Origin: Erigeron canadensis
Taxonomy: Eukaryota; Streptophyta; Magnoliopsida; Asterales; Asteraceae
Reading direction: 5' to 3'
Assembly (NCBI RefSeq): GCF_010389155.1
Contig: NC_057769.1
Location: 30,752,735 to 30,816,734 of the forward strand
Length of the DNA stretch: 64,000 nucleotides
Shown one piece after another: positions 11,601 to 23,217 of the stretch (its first letter is position 1; each line of letters opens with the position of its first letter). The notes under the pieces are model-generated. The model did no database searches. It was not told the origin of the DNA and was given only the letters and a program-made list of their open reading frames with translations. A program made the position numbers and the translations under genes.

Positions 11601-13260
11601 AAAAATTTTCAGCGTCAAAGTAATAAAAGAAAATTTGCAACCAATAGGCATTGTTGAATTGACAAAAAATAATTTACTGGGGATTATTCGAATCTAGCAC
11701 TTGGGTCTGTGAAATTTGGAAGTGAATTGCTTCAAAAATTTATTCTTATTTTACACCGAGTTATCTATCCATCTACCATTTACCTTTACACCCTTTGATG
11801 GAACCTATTCACCGTGTCAAGCTAACTATAGAGTGAAAGATTTTTCTATTTTCGTCACCCTCTATTGCCAGTTTAACTTTGGCCTTTTGTTGCATATCAA
11901 GATTGATTTTACTATCCAACTTTTTCAAACCTACTACTAACTAAGATCGTTTAGCTAGTACCTGGTAGTGAGGAAGCCAAAGGCAAAGCCATTATTTCCG
12001 GTCAGTTGTAGCAGGCTTGCTTACCTTTGGGCCGTTTGTCGTTATCCGGGTAAATCTATGACCACCCATAAGAATGGTGCAATTGGACTATAACTGTTTG
12101 CACCAAATAGCATCAAAATAGTCACAACACCTTCCACCTTATACTTGCTTCACCTTCCCCCTTGCAGGTTGCAACCTTCTTACAATGCGTACGTATACCT
12201 AAATAAAAAACAAAATGATCAAGAAAAGTTGAAACTCGCAAGTATTTTTGTAATGCATTGATCGAACATATATATATCCTCATTTATAAATTACAACCAC
12301 CAAAAAGTAGAAAGCATGGCGAAACAATCGAGCTTTTCAAGTTAAGACCCATAAACGTACATAAAGGAAAAAAAAAAACCAATATTGCTTTAGTAAGAAG
12401 CATTGATGTAAAGGTTGCAAAACAGACTGCAGGGTGGATAAGAGGTCACATAATATAACTGAAGTGTTGACGTAGACTAGAGGTAAAAAAAATATGTTAC
12501 GAAGTAATTAGGTAAAGGATCAACATAGATTTTGAGCACTAGAAAAAACATGTCGCTTTAGGTTGACCATAGAACACTTGAACAAGGAAATTTTGTGCAC
12601 TAGAAAAAACAGATGCCTGACTTTCGACCTCTTTTACTTTGTTTCCTTGCCAAAAAAAGAAATTTTTTTGGACAATTTAATAAATACTAGCTTTTGTAGT
12701 ACGACCCTTCATCCCCGACGTAAGGAGCATGGATGTTAAAAGCAGAAATGATGAGAAGATGTGGTAAATGGTACCTACAGATTTGAGATGTCAAAGCCTC
12801 AAATGGATTTCATGCTCTGGATATTAGTACTCAACATTTTTCCTTGTGTATTACCATACTGTTGCTAATTAACTAAACCATGGAGCAGTCTAGGCTCAAA
12901 CTGAACTAATTTGGGCCTGGCTTTGAATTGGTCTTGTTGTAGCAATACAAAACAATATCGGCTATATAACACATCACGAATCCGGCTAGTTGTGGCAACA
13001 CAAAAAAACTGTTAAATAACAGCAATAAACACAAGGTAAATAGTATGGAAGATGTCTCCGGCCTGTTAGTATAATCCAGTGTACACAAAGTTTGTCAAAC
13101 AAAAACTGAACTTTTTTTCACAAATGTAGATAAACTCATAAACCGTGACAACAACCATTGCAAGTAAAAACTACTATTATCTAACATAGTGTAAGGAAAC
13201 AAATAAGCGATTGGGACTCCTTTTCTGATAATGTACCTAGGGTGGAATATTAAAAGTTAA
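11601..13260. other. Intergenic, no gene recognised
   Basis: The stretch is AT-rich with short frames only. No domain, repeat boundary or RNA gene was recognised on either strand. Confidence 0.5.
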
Positions 13261-14000
13261 ATCATGTCTGCACCCCCCCAAAACCCAAAATATAGATTGG
13301 TCCTCTTTGAAATCTGGGGCAGTGACCTCCTTCTGCTTTTTCTTTGCAAAAAAACAAACCCCCCCCCCTCTCTCTCTCACACACTATTCCTCTACTTTCT
13401 CTCTCTAAAAAATTCAAAATTTCAATTCATAATTAATTAAATAAAATTAATTATCAACAAAATTTAATTCATGATGCTATTCTTTCTTTTGTGTGTTTGA
13501 AACTTTGAATCAACAAAAGAAAAAAAAAATTAATTTCACACCTCAAAATTAAGATTAAAAGAATCTTGATTTTAAGGGATCCAAAAAAGGTTTGATTTAT
13601 CCATCTTTTTCTTCTGAGTTTTCTCTCTTATATCTTATATAGTTGCCGTGGCATTGCGTTTTCTTCATCTTGGAAGAAATCTTTGGCTTTTTTTCTTCTG
13701 GGTTTTCTCTCTTATTCTTAAGTGATTTTGTAGAAATCTTTTGGTATTACGTTTTCTGGGTTTTCTCCAACTATCATTTTACTAATTTTGTAGAGGAGCA
13801 CGGAGTCACATTAGAAAGTCGTCTGTCCTCGTTCACTAATTTAGTCATTATCAAACAAGTCAAAAAGAACCCTCTTAAATTCCCAACCCCCACAATTATC
13901 ATTGGTCCAGCTTTTTTTTTTCCAGTGGTTTATAGTCTAAAAATATTGTTAGTGGGAAGGGTGAGGATAATAGGGTCTAACAAAAAACAATGAATCAGTA
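13261..14000 (+). other. Leader-like sequence with CT microsatellite, no CDS
   Basis: A C-run followed by CTCTCTCTC (about 13361-13378) and CTTTCTCTCTC lead into a T-rich stretch that looks like a plant 5' UTR. A weak repeat around TTCTTCTGGGTTTTCTCTC occurs at about 13608 and 13690. The open frame 13643-13993 (116 residues, Phe-rich) has no recognisable domain. It may be the orphaned 5' part of a gene or mere AT-rich sequence; I cannot decide. Confidence 0.3.
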
Positions 14001-14996
14001 GGAGGTCTAGTATCTATATCTCATTTGTAAGAGGGGTGCAACTAATAGCCGCCTGTTAAAAGCGGATGAAGTTGCTCCTATAGGTCAATAATTGGGCCCC
14101 CCACGGGCCCACCACCTAATAAGCAACTCAGTCACAAACTTGTACTACAAAAGTCAAAACCAAATGTTACAAAAGTCAAATCCATTTGTTTTGATGGTTT
14201 TTATGAATTTTTACCATACTTCCCTCGAGTATATTCCACTTTTTTCCAAAGTTCAATAACCCAATCTAAAGACAAACATATTCACAAAAAATATCTCTTA
14301 AAAAAGGCATAAATATTCTTTTTCATAGAAAGATTGAATATACTCAGAACATACCAAAGTCTTATAAAAAAGAATAATTGTGAGGTAATTAATCTGATCA
14401 TGATAATTAAACATTCAACAAGCCCTCAAACTGTATTATTAAAAGTAAAAGTAAAAAAAAATTGAAATAAAGGTTAAAACTGAGAAGTTATGTCCATAAA
14501 TCATGCTTAAACAAATTATACCTCATGTCAAAAACATCAATTGTTTTAAGATATTTCATCAAACATGTTTCATGTACTTCAACTATTTCTTTATCATGCA
14601 ATCAACGATAAAGATATAAACATTGTAAAAATGTCATTTTTCTCGTCTATCACTCTATAACCATTATCCATAAACCTTTATTCTAAGATAAAAGTAAAAA
14701 AAAATTAAATTAAATCTATCCCGCTCTCTTTCACACGGAGACCTACAAACTACCGCTTTCTAATTGAAAGTCAAATTACTTCCTGCCAATTTCAACCGTC
14801 CAATTATAATCTTACACGTATACTTCTATTGAAAAAATTGGTTTGAAAAAAATATATATCTAATCTATCCATCTTTTTGACGGATACACGCCCCCACTTT
14901 CTCCCCAACTTTATTTACTTTTTCAACGTCATAAAAAACCCCCTCATTTCTCTCATTTCACAATTTCTCAAAATCATAAACAATTAATTCCAAAAA
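14001..14996 (+). promoter_or_regulatory. Upstream region of the ARM gene
   Basis: This is an AT-rich, gene-free kilobase before the ARM gene start. The last ~60 bases (from 14941) are a C- and A-rich leader typical of plant 5' UTRs. No convincing TATA box could be placed, so the transcription start is not given. Confidence 0.4.
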
Positions 14997-15950
14997 ATGG
15001 AAGTAAAACGGCGAACGGTGAAAACGTTAGTCGGAAAATTAAGTTCGGTATCGGAGCAAACACGTACAGAGTCACTTTGCGAGCTCCGTTTAATGTCCAA
15101 AAACGATCCCGACAGCCGTCCGTTAATCGCGGAAGCCGGTGCGATTCCGTACCTATCCGAAATCTTATACTCGCCTTCCGCGATCGCTCAGGAAAACGCA
15201 ACAGCAACTTTACTAAACATTTCCATTTCCTCACGCGAGCCTTTGATGTCCACGCGCGGATTACTCGACGCGCTTTCACACGCGCTTCGAAACCCTGAGT
15301 CCGCATTTACCGCACAATCAGCTGCAGCTACGGTATTTAGTTTATTAACTGTTGATAGTTACAGATCAATTATCGGTTCAAAACGTGATATATTGTACGC
15401 ACTTGTTGATATTATAAAAAACCATGATAATAAGCATCCGAAAACGATAAAAGACGCGTTGAAAGCGTTGTTTGGTGTGTCGTTGTACCCGTTGAATCGT
15501 TCAACTTTGATAGAATTAGGTGTAGTTCCTGCTTTGTTTTCCTTAGTGGTTAAAGATGGGAGGGTAGGTGTGGTGGAGGACGCGACTGCGGTAATAGCGC
15601 AGATCGCGGGGTGTGAAGAGGCCGGGGAGGCGTTTAGGAAAGTGTCTGGAATTGGGGTTTTGGTTGATTTGTTGGATTTGTCGACCGGGTCGAGTGGTAG
15701 GACTAAGGAGAATGCGGTTTCAGGGTTGTTGAATATGGTGCAGTGTGGGAAGAAAGATGTCGGTGAGTATGTGAAAGAAATGGCGTCCATTGTGTGTAAT
15801 GGGATTTCTGATGTTGCTGAGAATGGTAGCTCGAAAGGGAAAGTTAAAGCGAATGAGTTGTTGAAGTTGATTGATGCCGGTGGTGGTGGTGGTGGTGGTT
15901 CGGGTTTTCAAGAGGTGCAACTTGACAATGTAATTACTCAATCTTCTTGA
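14997..15950 (+). CDS. Armadillo-repeat protein (PUB-ARM-like, no U-box)
   Basis: This is a single-exon gene of 317 residues. The start is the first ATG, preceded by AAAA and a short leader. The protein is almost wholly alpha-helical armadillo repeats, roughly residues 5-290. Typical repeat signatures are LIAEAGAIPYLSEIL, QENATATLLNIS and ENAVSGLLNMV. There is no U-box upstream, so this belongs with the plant ARM-only relatives of U-box E3 ligases, which databases often name U-box protein 4-like. Such proteins act as interaction scaffolds; the partner cannot be read from the sequence. Near the C-terminus a run of seven glycines (GGT-type codons, about 15880-15899) separates the repeats from a short tail ending TQSS. 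The first half of the gene is markedly GC-richer than its surroundings. No intron is needed. Confidence 0.88.
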   Translation: MEVKRRTVKTLVGKLSSVSEQTRTESLCELRLMSKNDPDSRPLIAEAGAIPYLSEILYSPSAIAQENATATLLNISISSREPLMSTRGLLDALSHALRNPESAFTAQSAAATVFSLLTVDSYRSIIGSKRDILYALVDIIKNHDNKHPKTIKDALKALFGVSLYPLNRSTLIELGVVPALFSLVVKDGRVGVVEDATAVIAQIAGCEEAGEAFRKVSGIGVLVDLLDLSTGSSGRTKENAVSGLLNMVQCGKKDVGEYVKEMASIVCNGISDVAENGSSKGKVKANELLKLIDAGGGGGGGSGFQEVQLDNVITQSS

Positions 15951-16487
15951 CTCTTTTAGGATTTGATGCGTAATTACCTGACTTGCATCTTTGTTGTTTT
16001 TATAGATATACTATTGCGTCTAAACTATACATTGTTACGAGTATTATATATAGAATTCGTGCGCATACACTTAGAAGCAATGTGTTACCTTGGTTGTTCT
16101 CGTGTGATTTGATTGTCGTACTTACTTGTGTTTTTGTTCACATAGAGAGCTTGCTTTCTATAAAGTAGTCTTACCTAATCTCTTACAAAGTTTAGAAGGT
16201 TACCTTTAGCTGCACCAAGATGGACATGCTAGTTTTTTTTATTACTTGTAGTTTTTATATATGATGTTCTCTTGTATATCAGTGAATATTTACAATTCGT
16301 TGGCTGATGCATAGAATTTTGTCCTTTCTAAATGTTGCAGCCTAATCACTTTTGGTCCTGACTGTTTGTAGTTGTATTCTTCGGCTTCTAGCGTCTTGTT
16401 AGTTGTCTTTATTCATATAATTCTGTAGTTCAAAAATTGAAGAAGAATGGTTTGGCTAGTAATTGTGAGTAAGTGTAAAGTAGCTAT
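15951..16487. other. 3' flank of the ARM gene
   Basis: T-rich sequence that probably includes the 3' UTR. No polyadenylation site could be fixed. A short frame at 15983-16168 has no domain. Confidence 0.45.
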
Positions 16488-18780
16488 TTTCCTTACAAAT
16501 TCGTGTAATTGTGGTTCGGAGAGACAGTTACTTGATTCAAAAATTGATTCCATATAACAAAAGAATGGCTACAGGCCCAAGTAAGAACTCAATAAGAACA
16601 AGATACAATATCTTGAGAATTCTAATGTTCAATATTTACAAAAGTTGTTTCATAAACTAAATGTAAGTGATACATATTACAATTTACAAGACATATTTGG
16701 ACCCGTGTTGTGAATACAGGGAAGCATCCCAAAGGAGGATTCAAGCTTTGAACGACCTTTTTTTATACTAGTCGAGGGCTTAAGAAAACATAGTAAGAAA
16801 TAACCTAAGTGTTCTTTCTACTTCCTAAAATAAGTTTTATCTGCATTAGTAAGCTTGTTTTGGAATAGACACAACTCGATCTTGCACCTGTCTTAGGGTG
16901 TTACATTAGATGGAAACCCTGATACATGTTTGTTAGTATAATGTTACACTTTTTGGTACATCACTTGCCTGCTCAGAATGTAAAACGTGCTCACCCCGTT
17001 GTCATCCATCTTTCCCCTTTGTGACGTGACCTTACATTAAATACAGTAACTATCAAGTTACAAGCCTTTTCCCTCCAGCTGAAGACCTGATTAACAATTG
17101 CCAAATGGGTAAAACTTTTGTCAGATGTCACTGGATCCAAACTTACGAACTGCATAATAATCATTTGCAGTGGTTAAATGGGATGGTTAGGTTTGTTTAC
17201 TGATTGATAAGGTCCAGACGCGTGTCTAGTCGTGATAAGGTCCAAACGTGTGTTTACTGTCTAGTTGCCTAGTTGACCCAAAACATGCTGTATCCATATA
17301 TAAAATACCTTCAATATTGGAATAATTTTTCCGGTAAATACACTTTACCAGGTTAACATTATTTATAGGATTGTGTTATGATTGTTGGATACTCGATGCA
17401 TTGAATTAACTAGACGTGTTTTAGGGTCATAAATCATTCATTTGTATGTAGCAAACATAAGAAGTCAGTCAGTAACCATCTTTTTCATCTTTTTTAGTGT
17501 CGTATCAATGTCGTCTCTCTGATCCCAACCAACTATATATGAAATCAGTCACCAAGGCTTGTATGAACTCCTCAAAAGTTGAAATAGCCCATATCTAGAG
17601 AAGAGTACACCAGAGGTCTTACAGGCATGTTAACCCAAAACAAGATTTTCTGGGACGTCACAATAAAAAGTCCCTTGATCTTGGTTCATTATTTTCCATT
17701 TTCTATGAATGCTTGATAGTTTTCAACCTCAAATCCGCCTGATCACCAAATTGGGTTGAAAAAGTAAACCATAACCTATTAATACAGACATGAACCGCCG
17801 CTTAGCATCTGGGTCAAACGTGGTGGTTTCATGTCTAACAATTTGGTTTCAGGTGAAATGAGTATAAAACTATAAATCACATGATTATATACTAAAATTT
17901 AAAAATACTTTCGGATTGGCATGTTTACCCAAATGGTTAACCCAAGTTCAACCCGGAATATAATTGGGTTGACACTTTTGTGGGCCGAGCTTATACAACT
18001 CTAAGGGCGCGTTTGGTTCGCGAAATGTTTTGGGAAGGAATGGAATCTTTCAAAGGAATTGGAATCTGAAGGAATGGAATTTGACGGAATGTTTTTGATT
18101 TTTTGAAGATTCAAGTGAGGGACGGAATGAGATTCCTTCCCCCATCCCCAAGGAATGGAGATTCCATCAAATGAGGGAATGTTAACATTCCAACGGAATG
18201 TGATTCCTCCATCTTTAACCAACCAAACACACTAAGGAATGGAATTCAATTCCAATTCTATCAGATTCCATCAAATTCTGTGAACCAAACGCGACCTAAG
18301 TCTCTAACCTGTTTATCTTTGTGACAGTTTTAGGTCTTGTAAAATAATGCCACCCGGCCTCGTCTTTGGCCATAATATTTTTTTCCTTCCACTGACATTT
18401 TTATTGGCTTGATCTCCCATTGTGGACGGGGATGCTGCCACCATCTTTTATTGGTTTTCTTGGCCCGCTGGTCCAATCTTGGTTTGATGTGATCAAGGTC
18501 AGCTAGCCAATTACAAATCTAATCTTATGTCTATAGACTGCAACTAATGAAAATTTTATGTCATTAGTTTATGTGACTGCTAAAGTTTAATCTTTGAGCT
18601 TTTAAGTCCAATACTCGGTAACTTATAAGTCCATATATCTGCTCTTGTAAGTCAACTAAAGCTGTCCTCTTTGTCTGCATTCAAGTTAACTTTCTTATGC
18701 TAACATACTCTTATTCTTGAAGATTTTGCTAAAATTTGAACCAAATACTTTAATCACCAAATGTCTCATCAGATATGCAA
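16488..18780. repeat. Local duplication, copy III (blocks A, B, C)
   Basis: This is the most complete copy. Block A (16488-16660) matches 1935-2110, block B (17140-17710) matches 2120-2530 and 11080-11600, and block C (17720-18780) matches 10500-11055. About 480 bp between A and B (16661-17139) has no counterpart in copy I. A Tourist-like MITE interrupts block C. The copy ends about 500 bp beyond the 3' end of the NLR gene. Confidence 0.75.
18005..18296. mobile_element. Tourist-like (PIF/Harbinger) MITE
   Basis: It is 292 bp long. The terminal inverted repeats read GGGCGCGTTTGGTTCGCG at the left and GGTCGCGTTTGGTTCACA at the right (reverse complement). The 3-bp target duplication TAA lies at 18002-18004 and 18297-18299. 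The interior is rich in GGAATGGAAT. The paralogous block at 10798-10812 lacks it and has a single TAA, which confirms both ends. Confidence 0.93.
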
Positions 18781-19283
18781 CAAAATGAAGTACACAGTAT
18801 AGATGTGTTTGATAGAAACACAAGGCTCGTGCTTTGTCTTATTTGCGCACCGAATCTATAACCTGATCAACCATGTATAATGAGAAGAAGTAAGTGATTC
18901 ATAACTGTATACTTTATTTTCTTTAGACAAAAATATCGCATATGTTTTCTTGATCAACAAAACTAAATACAAGTCATCTTTCCGGGTATGTATGGACATG
19001 CCCACACCTTAATAACCAATTAACCATGGCCAATTCAAATCAATACATACTAATACTAACAAATATATACAACTGACTATAACAACTCTAGAAGATCTAC
19101 CTATACCTACTAGCAATTTAGATGAACACATTCTTTTCATGAAGTTATTCGAATTCAGATGGAGTAATTAACAAAGTTGAACTTGAAATTCCTATGATAC
19201 ATGTCATATGTAAAAGATTGACATACCATGACGTGTCAATGCTTGCTTCTGCCAAAATACAACCCCCTTGATGCTTTCCTTTT
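18781..19283. other. 3' flank of the NLR gene
   Basis: Gene-free, AT-rich sequence that probably includes the NLR 3' UTR. No repeat boundary was seen. Confidence 0.45.
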
Positions 19284-22200
19284 CTACCATTTTGTCACTC
19301 TCAAAGATGAAGTTGTCTCTTGCACATCTCTAAGTTTTGGGCAATCAAGAATATCAAGTTCCTGAAGGTGAGGGAGGTGTTGTAAGACCTCTGAAACTGA
19401 TTCCACTTCCTCAAAACTAAAGATCCATAGATGAGTTAGAGATGGGGGGAGAAGAAAACATCCTGAACTAGTCGTATTATTATGGTGATGTTGTTCTTCT
19501 TCCATTATTCCAAATGAAACCACTCCTGAATTCTTTCCTTGTAAGTCTAGTTTAACAAGTGAGGGAGGGTAATTTTGAAGCCCCCACTCTGACATTGGCT
19601 TCTTTAATTCTCCTATTGACAGTTTCCTTAAATTACGAGGCCACAACATCCCACGTGATGGAAATGAATCCTCCATCCTTGGACATTTCCATATTCTCAT
19701 CTCTTCCAAAGATCCGAGACTTTGCAAATGCTCTTGACATATTGACTTTATATTCCTGCAACCACTGACTTTAAGAATCTTCAACTTGGAGGATGGGGAT
19801 GATGATGATGATGATGGGAGGTCTTCCTCTTGAAATTTAGAGAAGCTTAATGACATCATTGAACCACAATACGTTATCTCCAACCTCTCAACACTAGTTG
19901 AACAACAGTAACTCTCCAATGAATGACAATTATCAAGTGTCACTTCTCTAAGCGATCCCATAATTATGCTACTCCCCATATTAACCATCTCTTTTTCTTT
20001 CTCAAATGACACCAACTTTTCACACCAACCTACTTCCAACTTTTGTAAACTTCCAAGAAACCGACATGCTTCCAATTTTGATTCCCACATGTATCTCAAT
20101 TCTTGACAATGCCATATGGTTAGATCTTTAAGTGCCCCAAGATGTTTTAAGACTTCTCTGTCTAGCTGAGTCAGCCCTTTAATTGTACCCAACTTCAATC
20201 TATGGATTGATGAAGACACACCAACCAAGTATCTAAACAAGTATCTAAACACCGCTTCAGAACATCCTTCTAGAGTTAAATCCCTAAGTGATGGTATCAA
20301 TCCAAATGATACCTTACCAAGTTTAGGACAACCTGTTATTGAAATTGCACGAAGACTAGGAAACGATAGAGTCTTGACATCGTCACCACCGTTGGTCGAC
20401 CATATCTCTAGACTTGGCATATCATTAGCTTCCAAAGATTCAAGTGACGGAAATGCATTACCATGAAAAGGTTTTGTAGGTGCTAGTAACTCCACAGTCT
20501 TTACCGCTCTCATGCTACTCAAGCACAACTTTCGAAGTGAACTTAGATGGCCAAGCGTTATATCTGTGCATTTTTCACAGCCTCTTAACGTAAGTTCTGA
20601 TAATTGATCAAATGATGTTCTATTTCCAAGCCAACTGGGAAATTTCATTCCCCCATAGAAAGAAATGCTCAGAGTATTCAACTTGGAGGAAGGCCTCAGC
20701 TTTTCAAGTACGTCATATTCCATAGTAGGATCCCGGAAAGCATATAAGACATCACTCCATTCCATATGCAAATCATCAAGACCTTTTTTTTGTTGTAAGT
20801 TTGCATCGCTTGCTTCGGTTGGATGTATCACATTGTGTAACCCAGTGATGGAAAGTGCACCTTGCAAATCTGAGAGGCCCTTAAGATCTGATATTTTAAA
20901 CCCGTCATATCTTTCAATACAAACGATTGACAACGCTTGGAGACTAGTCAAGCCACCGATCACTGAGGGGGTCTTCTTTATCAATGGAGTACCAGCCATG
21001 TCAAGATGTCGTAGGTTTTTCAGCTTTACTAAACTTATTGGCAAGCTAGATAATTCACCACAATCACGAACCAACAAACTTTGAAGATTATAAAGTTCAC
21101 CGATTTGTTTTGGCAAGTTTTTGATGCTAGTTTTGGAAAAGTTAAGGTATCGTAAATGCTTGAGATTACCAATGGATTGTGGTACTTTTGTTATTGAATA
21201 ACCAGTTAAGCTCAACACCCTTAGAAACTGTAATTGAGTAAGTAATTTGACAAGGACGTGATCCAATCTACGAACACCAACAGGTAAAAATGTTCTTAGA
21301 CATCTAGCTCTATATAGTTCCTTAAACTTTCTATATTCAGGACGTAGTGGACCAGTGAATGAAAAGTGACGAAACCTCTCAAAATCTTTGTTCCGACCAT
21401 TTGTATCAACCTTATCATCCAACATAAAGAAAAACTTTCCTGCAACACTTATGGCCAAGTCATTCATCAAGCCATGCATAGTGTATTGTGATTTGTCATT
21501 CGTTAAAGGCTGGAAAAAACACCTTAACCGTAGCTCTTCAAAATACCCATGACCCAAATTCTCCATTGATTTGCCACCCCTTGTTTGGGATAGAAACCCT
21601 TGTGCCATCCACTTTAGGACAAGTTTGTTCTTATCAAACACGTGGTCCTTTGGATACAAGGAGCAATACGCAAACAGTTGCTTTAGATGTGAAGGGAGAT
21701 GATAGTAGCTCAGCTTGAGTGCGGGAAGAATATCGCTTCCGTCCTCTGAACTCCATACCTCACTGTTCAGCAACGCCTCCCATTCAACAACATCAATTCC
21801 CTTGGTCTTCAAGACCCTTCCGATTGTTACCAAAGCCAAAGGCAAACCACCACACTTCTTAACAATACCTCGAGCAATCGTAGAAAGTGATGGATGTTTG
21901 TCAAAGTTTTTTTCTTCTAGTGCATATTGAGCAAACAAAGACAAGGCTACATCATTGGACAAAACCCCCAGATCATGAGGTTGAACCGAGTTCATCACGG
22001 ATGCAACCATGGTGTTCCGGGTTGTGACAATAACTTTACTTCCGGGTGCCCCTACAAGTGGCTTTTTGAGGTCTTCCCACTTATTGTGGTCTTCGTTCCA
22101 GACGTCATCCAGAACGAGTAGGAACAATTCTTTTGATAGTTTTTCTTTGAGAGCCACATGAAGCAGATCTAGAGTGGCAAAATCTTCGTTGTACCCAGCA

Positions 22201-22928
22201 ACAGCTTGATAAATTTTCTTGCTAATACTGAATACATCGAAATCATCATAAACACAAATCCAGGCCCTGAGTTGAAAGTGATCCTTCACCTTGTGGTCGT
22301 TGTACAAAAGTCTTGCAAGAGTTGTTTTTCCGACACCACCCATACCAACTATTGACACAATGCTCACATTTTGATTACTGGATGCTCCTCCTTCATCCCC
22401 CAGCAACTCCCGAAGCAATGCCTCTTTGTCCCCTTCCCGACCCAATATTTCAAACCCATCGGGCAGTAGTGAAGTAGTTTCCTCTACTGCTGCTTTATTT
22501 GTTCTAGGTGATGTTTCACCATTATGCACCTTTAAACCCAGACCCTTTCTCTGCTTATAAAGATCCGTCAATCTAGTGGTAATCCTATCTAGCTTTAAGC
22601 GCATCTTACGAGCATACATGATCTTATGAGGAGTGTAGCTACTAGTACAACAAGTCATTCGATTCATAACTTGAGAGGCCATATCATCAAGTACATCTTC
22701 AATGTCGTAAGCCAAATCCTGGAGCTCAACGAGCCACAGTTCAACTGGTTTTTGAGTTATCTGCTTCTGGGCTGCATCAGCCAGCAATGCTTGAATCATA
22801 GGCAAAGTTGTCTTCAACTTTTTCAGCTGAGAATCGATTCCTTGAGATCGAGCAAAATCCATCAACTCACCCGCGAGTAGCTTCTCAACCAGCACAGTCA
22901 CTACAGCACTAACAAGGACTTCAGCCAT
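19284..22928 (-). CDS. CC-NB-ARC-LRR disease-resistance protein, RPP13-like type
   Basis: This is an intact single-exon gene of 1214 residues, a normal full length for this class. It is an intracellular immune receptor: the NB-ARC acts as an ADP/ATP switch and the LRRs sense or guard. Motifs in order are: an Rx-type coiled coil with the EDVID-like DLAYDIEDVLDD (71-82); P-loop GMGGVGKTT (195-203); RNBS-A RAWICVYDDF (221-230); kinase-2 LFLLVLDDVW (268-277); RNBS-B GSKVIVTTR (296-304); CGGLPLAL (359-366); RNBS-D near YCSLYPKD (421-428); MHD position MHG (484-486); then leucine-rich repeats from about 560 to the end. The third MHD residue is Gly (codon GGC at 21471-21473) instead of Asp. A serine run near 19798-19816 comes from a GAT/ATC microsatellite. 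The ATG begins MAEVLVSAVV, as usual for the family. No paralogue remains intact in the window, although flanking DNA is duplicated. Confidence 0.96.
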   Translation of the reverse strand: MAEVLVSAVVTVLVEKLLAGELMDFARSQGIDSQLKKLKTTLPMIQALLADAAQKQITQKPVELWLVELQDLAYDIEDVLDDMASQVMNRMTCCTSSYTPHKIMYARKMRLKLDRITTRLTDLYKQRKGLGLKVHNGETSPRTNKAAVEETTSLLPDGFEILGREGDKEALLRELLGDEGGASSNQNVSIVSIVGMGGVGKTTLARLLYNDHKVKDHFQLRAWICVYDDFDVFSISKKIYQAVAGYNEDFATLDLLHVALKEKLSKELFLLVLDDVWNEDHNKWEDLKKPLVGAPGSKVIVTTRNTMVASVMNSVQPHDLGVLSNDVALSLFAQYALEEKNFDKHPSLSTIARGIVKKCGGLPLALVTIGRVLKTKGIDVVEWEALLNSEVWSSEDGSDILPALKLSYYHLPSHLKQLFAYCSLYPKDHVFDKNKLVLKWMAQGFLSQTRGGKSMENLGHGYFEELRLRCFFQPLTNDKSQYTMHGLMNDLAISVAGKFFFMLDDKVDTNGRNKDFERFRHFSFTGPLRPEYRKFKELYRARCLRTFLPVGVRRLDHVLVKLLTQLQFLRVLSLTGYSITKVPQSIGNLKHLRYLNFSKTSIKNLPKQIGELYNLQSLLVRDCGELSSLPISLVKLKNLRHLDMAGTPLIKKTPSVIGGLTSLQALSIVCIERYDGFKISDLKGLSDLQGALSITGLHNVIHPTEASDANLQQKKGLDDLHMEWSDVLYAFRDPTMEYDVLEKLRPSSKLNTLSISFYGGMKFPSWLGNRTSFDQLSELTLRGCEKCTDITLGHLSSLRKLCLSSMRAVKTVELLAPTKPFHGNAFPSLESLEANDMPSLEIWSTNGGDDVKTLSFPSLRAISITGCPKLGKVSFGLIPSLRDLTLEGCSEAVFRYLFRYLVGVSSSIHRLKLGTIKGLTQLDREVLKHLGALKDLTIWHCQELRYMWESKLEACRFLGSLQKLEVGWCEKLVSFEKEKEMVNMGSSIIMGSLREVTLDNCHSLESYCCSTSVERLEITYCGSMMSLSFSKFQEEDLPSSSSSSPSSKLKILKVSGCRNIKSICQEHLQSLGSLEEMRIWKCPRMEDSFPSRGMLWPRNLRKLSIGELKKPMSEWGLQNYPPSLVKLDLQGKNSGVVSFGIMEEEQHHHNNTTSSGCFLLPPSLTHLWIFSFEEVESVSEVLQHLPHLQELDILDCPKLRDVQETTSSLRVTKW

Positions 22929-23217
22929 GATTTATATTATTCGAATTGAAATTGATTGCAACATTTGGTTGTTTTTATGAGTGTTTTTGATTATAATTCG
23001 AATGAAACGAAAATGATGGATGGAAACTCGGAAGGTGGAATGGACAAATTAAAGACTTTATTTAATTTTCATTTCTTATTTACCAATTAATTAATTAATA
23101 ATAATAAGAGTTACGGATATAATCTCCACTAATTAAAAGGTTTCTCGGTCAATATTGGAGTGCCTTAATAGATTTCAGTTAAATGGATAGGTCGACATTC
23201 CCAATCATGTCATTAAA
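22929..23217 (-). promoter_or_regulatory. NLR 5' flank
   Basis: About 290 bp separate the NLR start from the first upstream tandem repeat. The sequence is AT-rich. ATAATATAAAT lies too close to the ATG to be a normal TATA box, so no promoter element is assigned. Confidence 0.35.

Noticed and set aside
18001..18222. Minus-strand 73-residue frame
   Set aside because: It lies inside the Tourist-like MITE and has no domain.
20665..21084. Plus-strand 139-residue frame
   Set aside because: Antisense shadow of the NLR LRR region.
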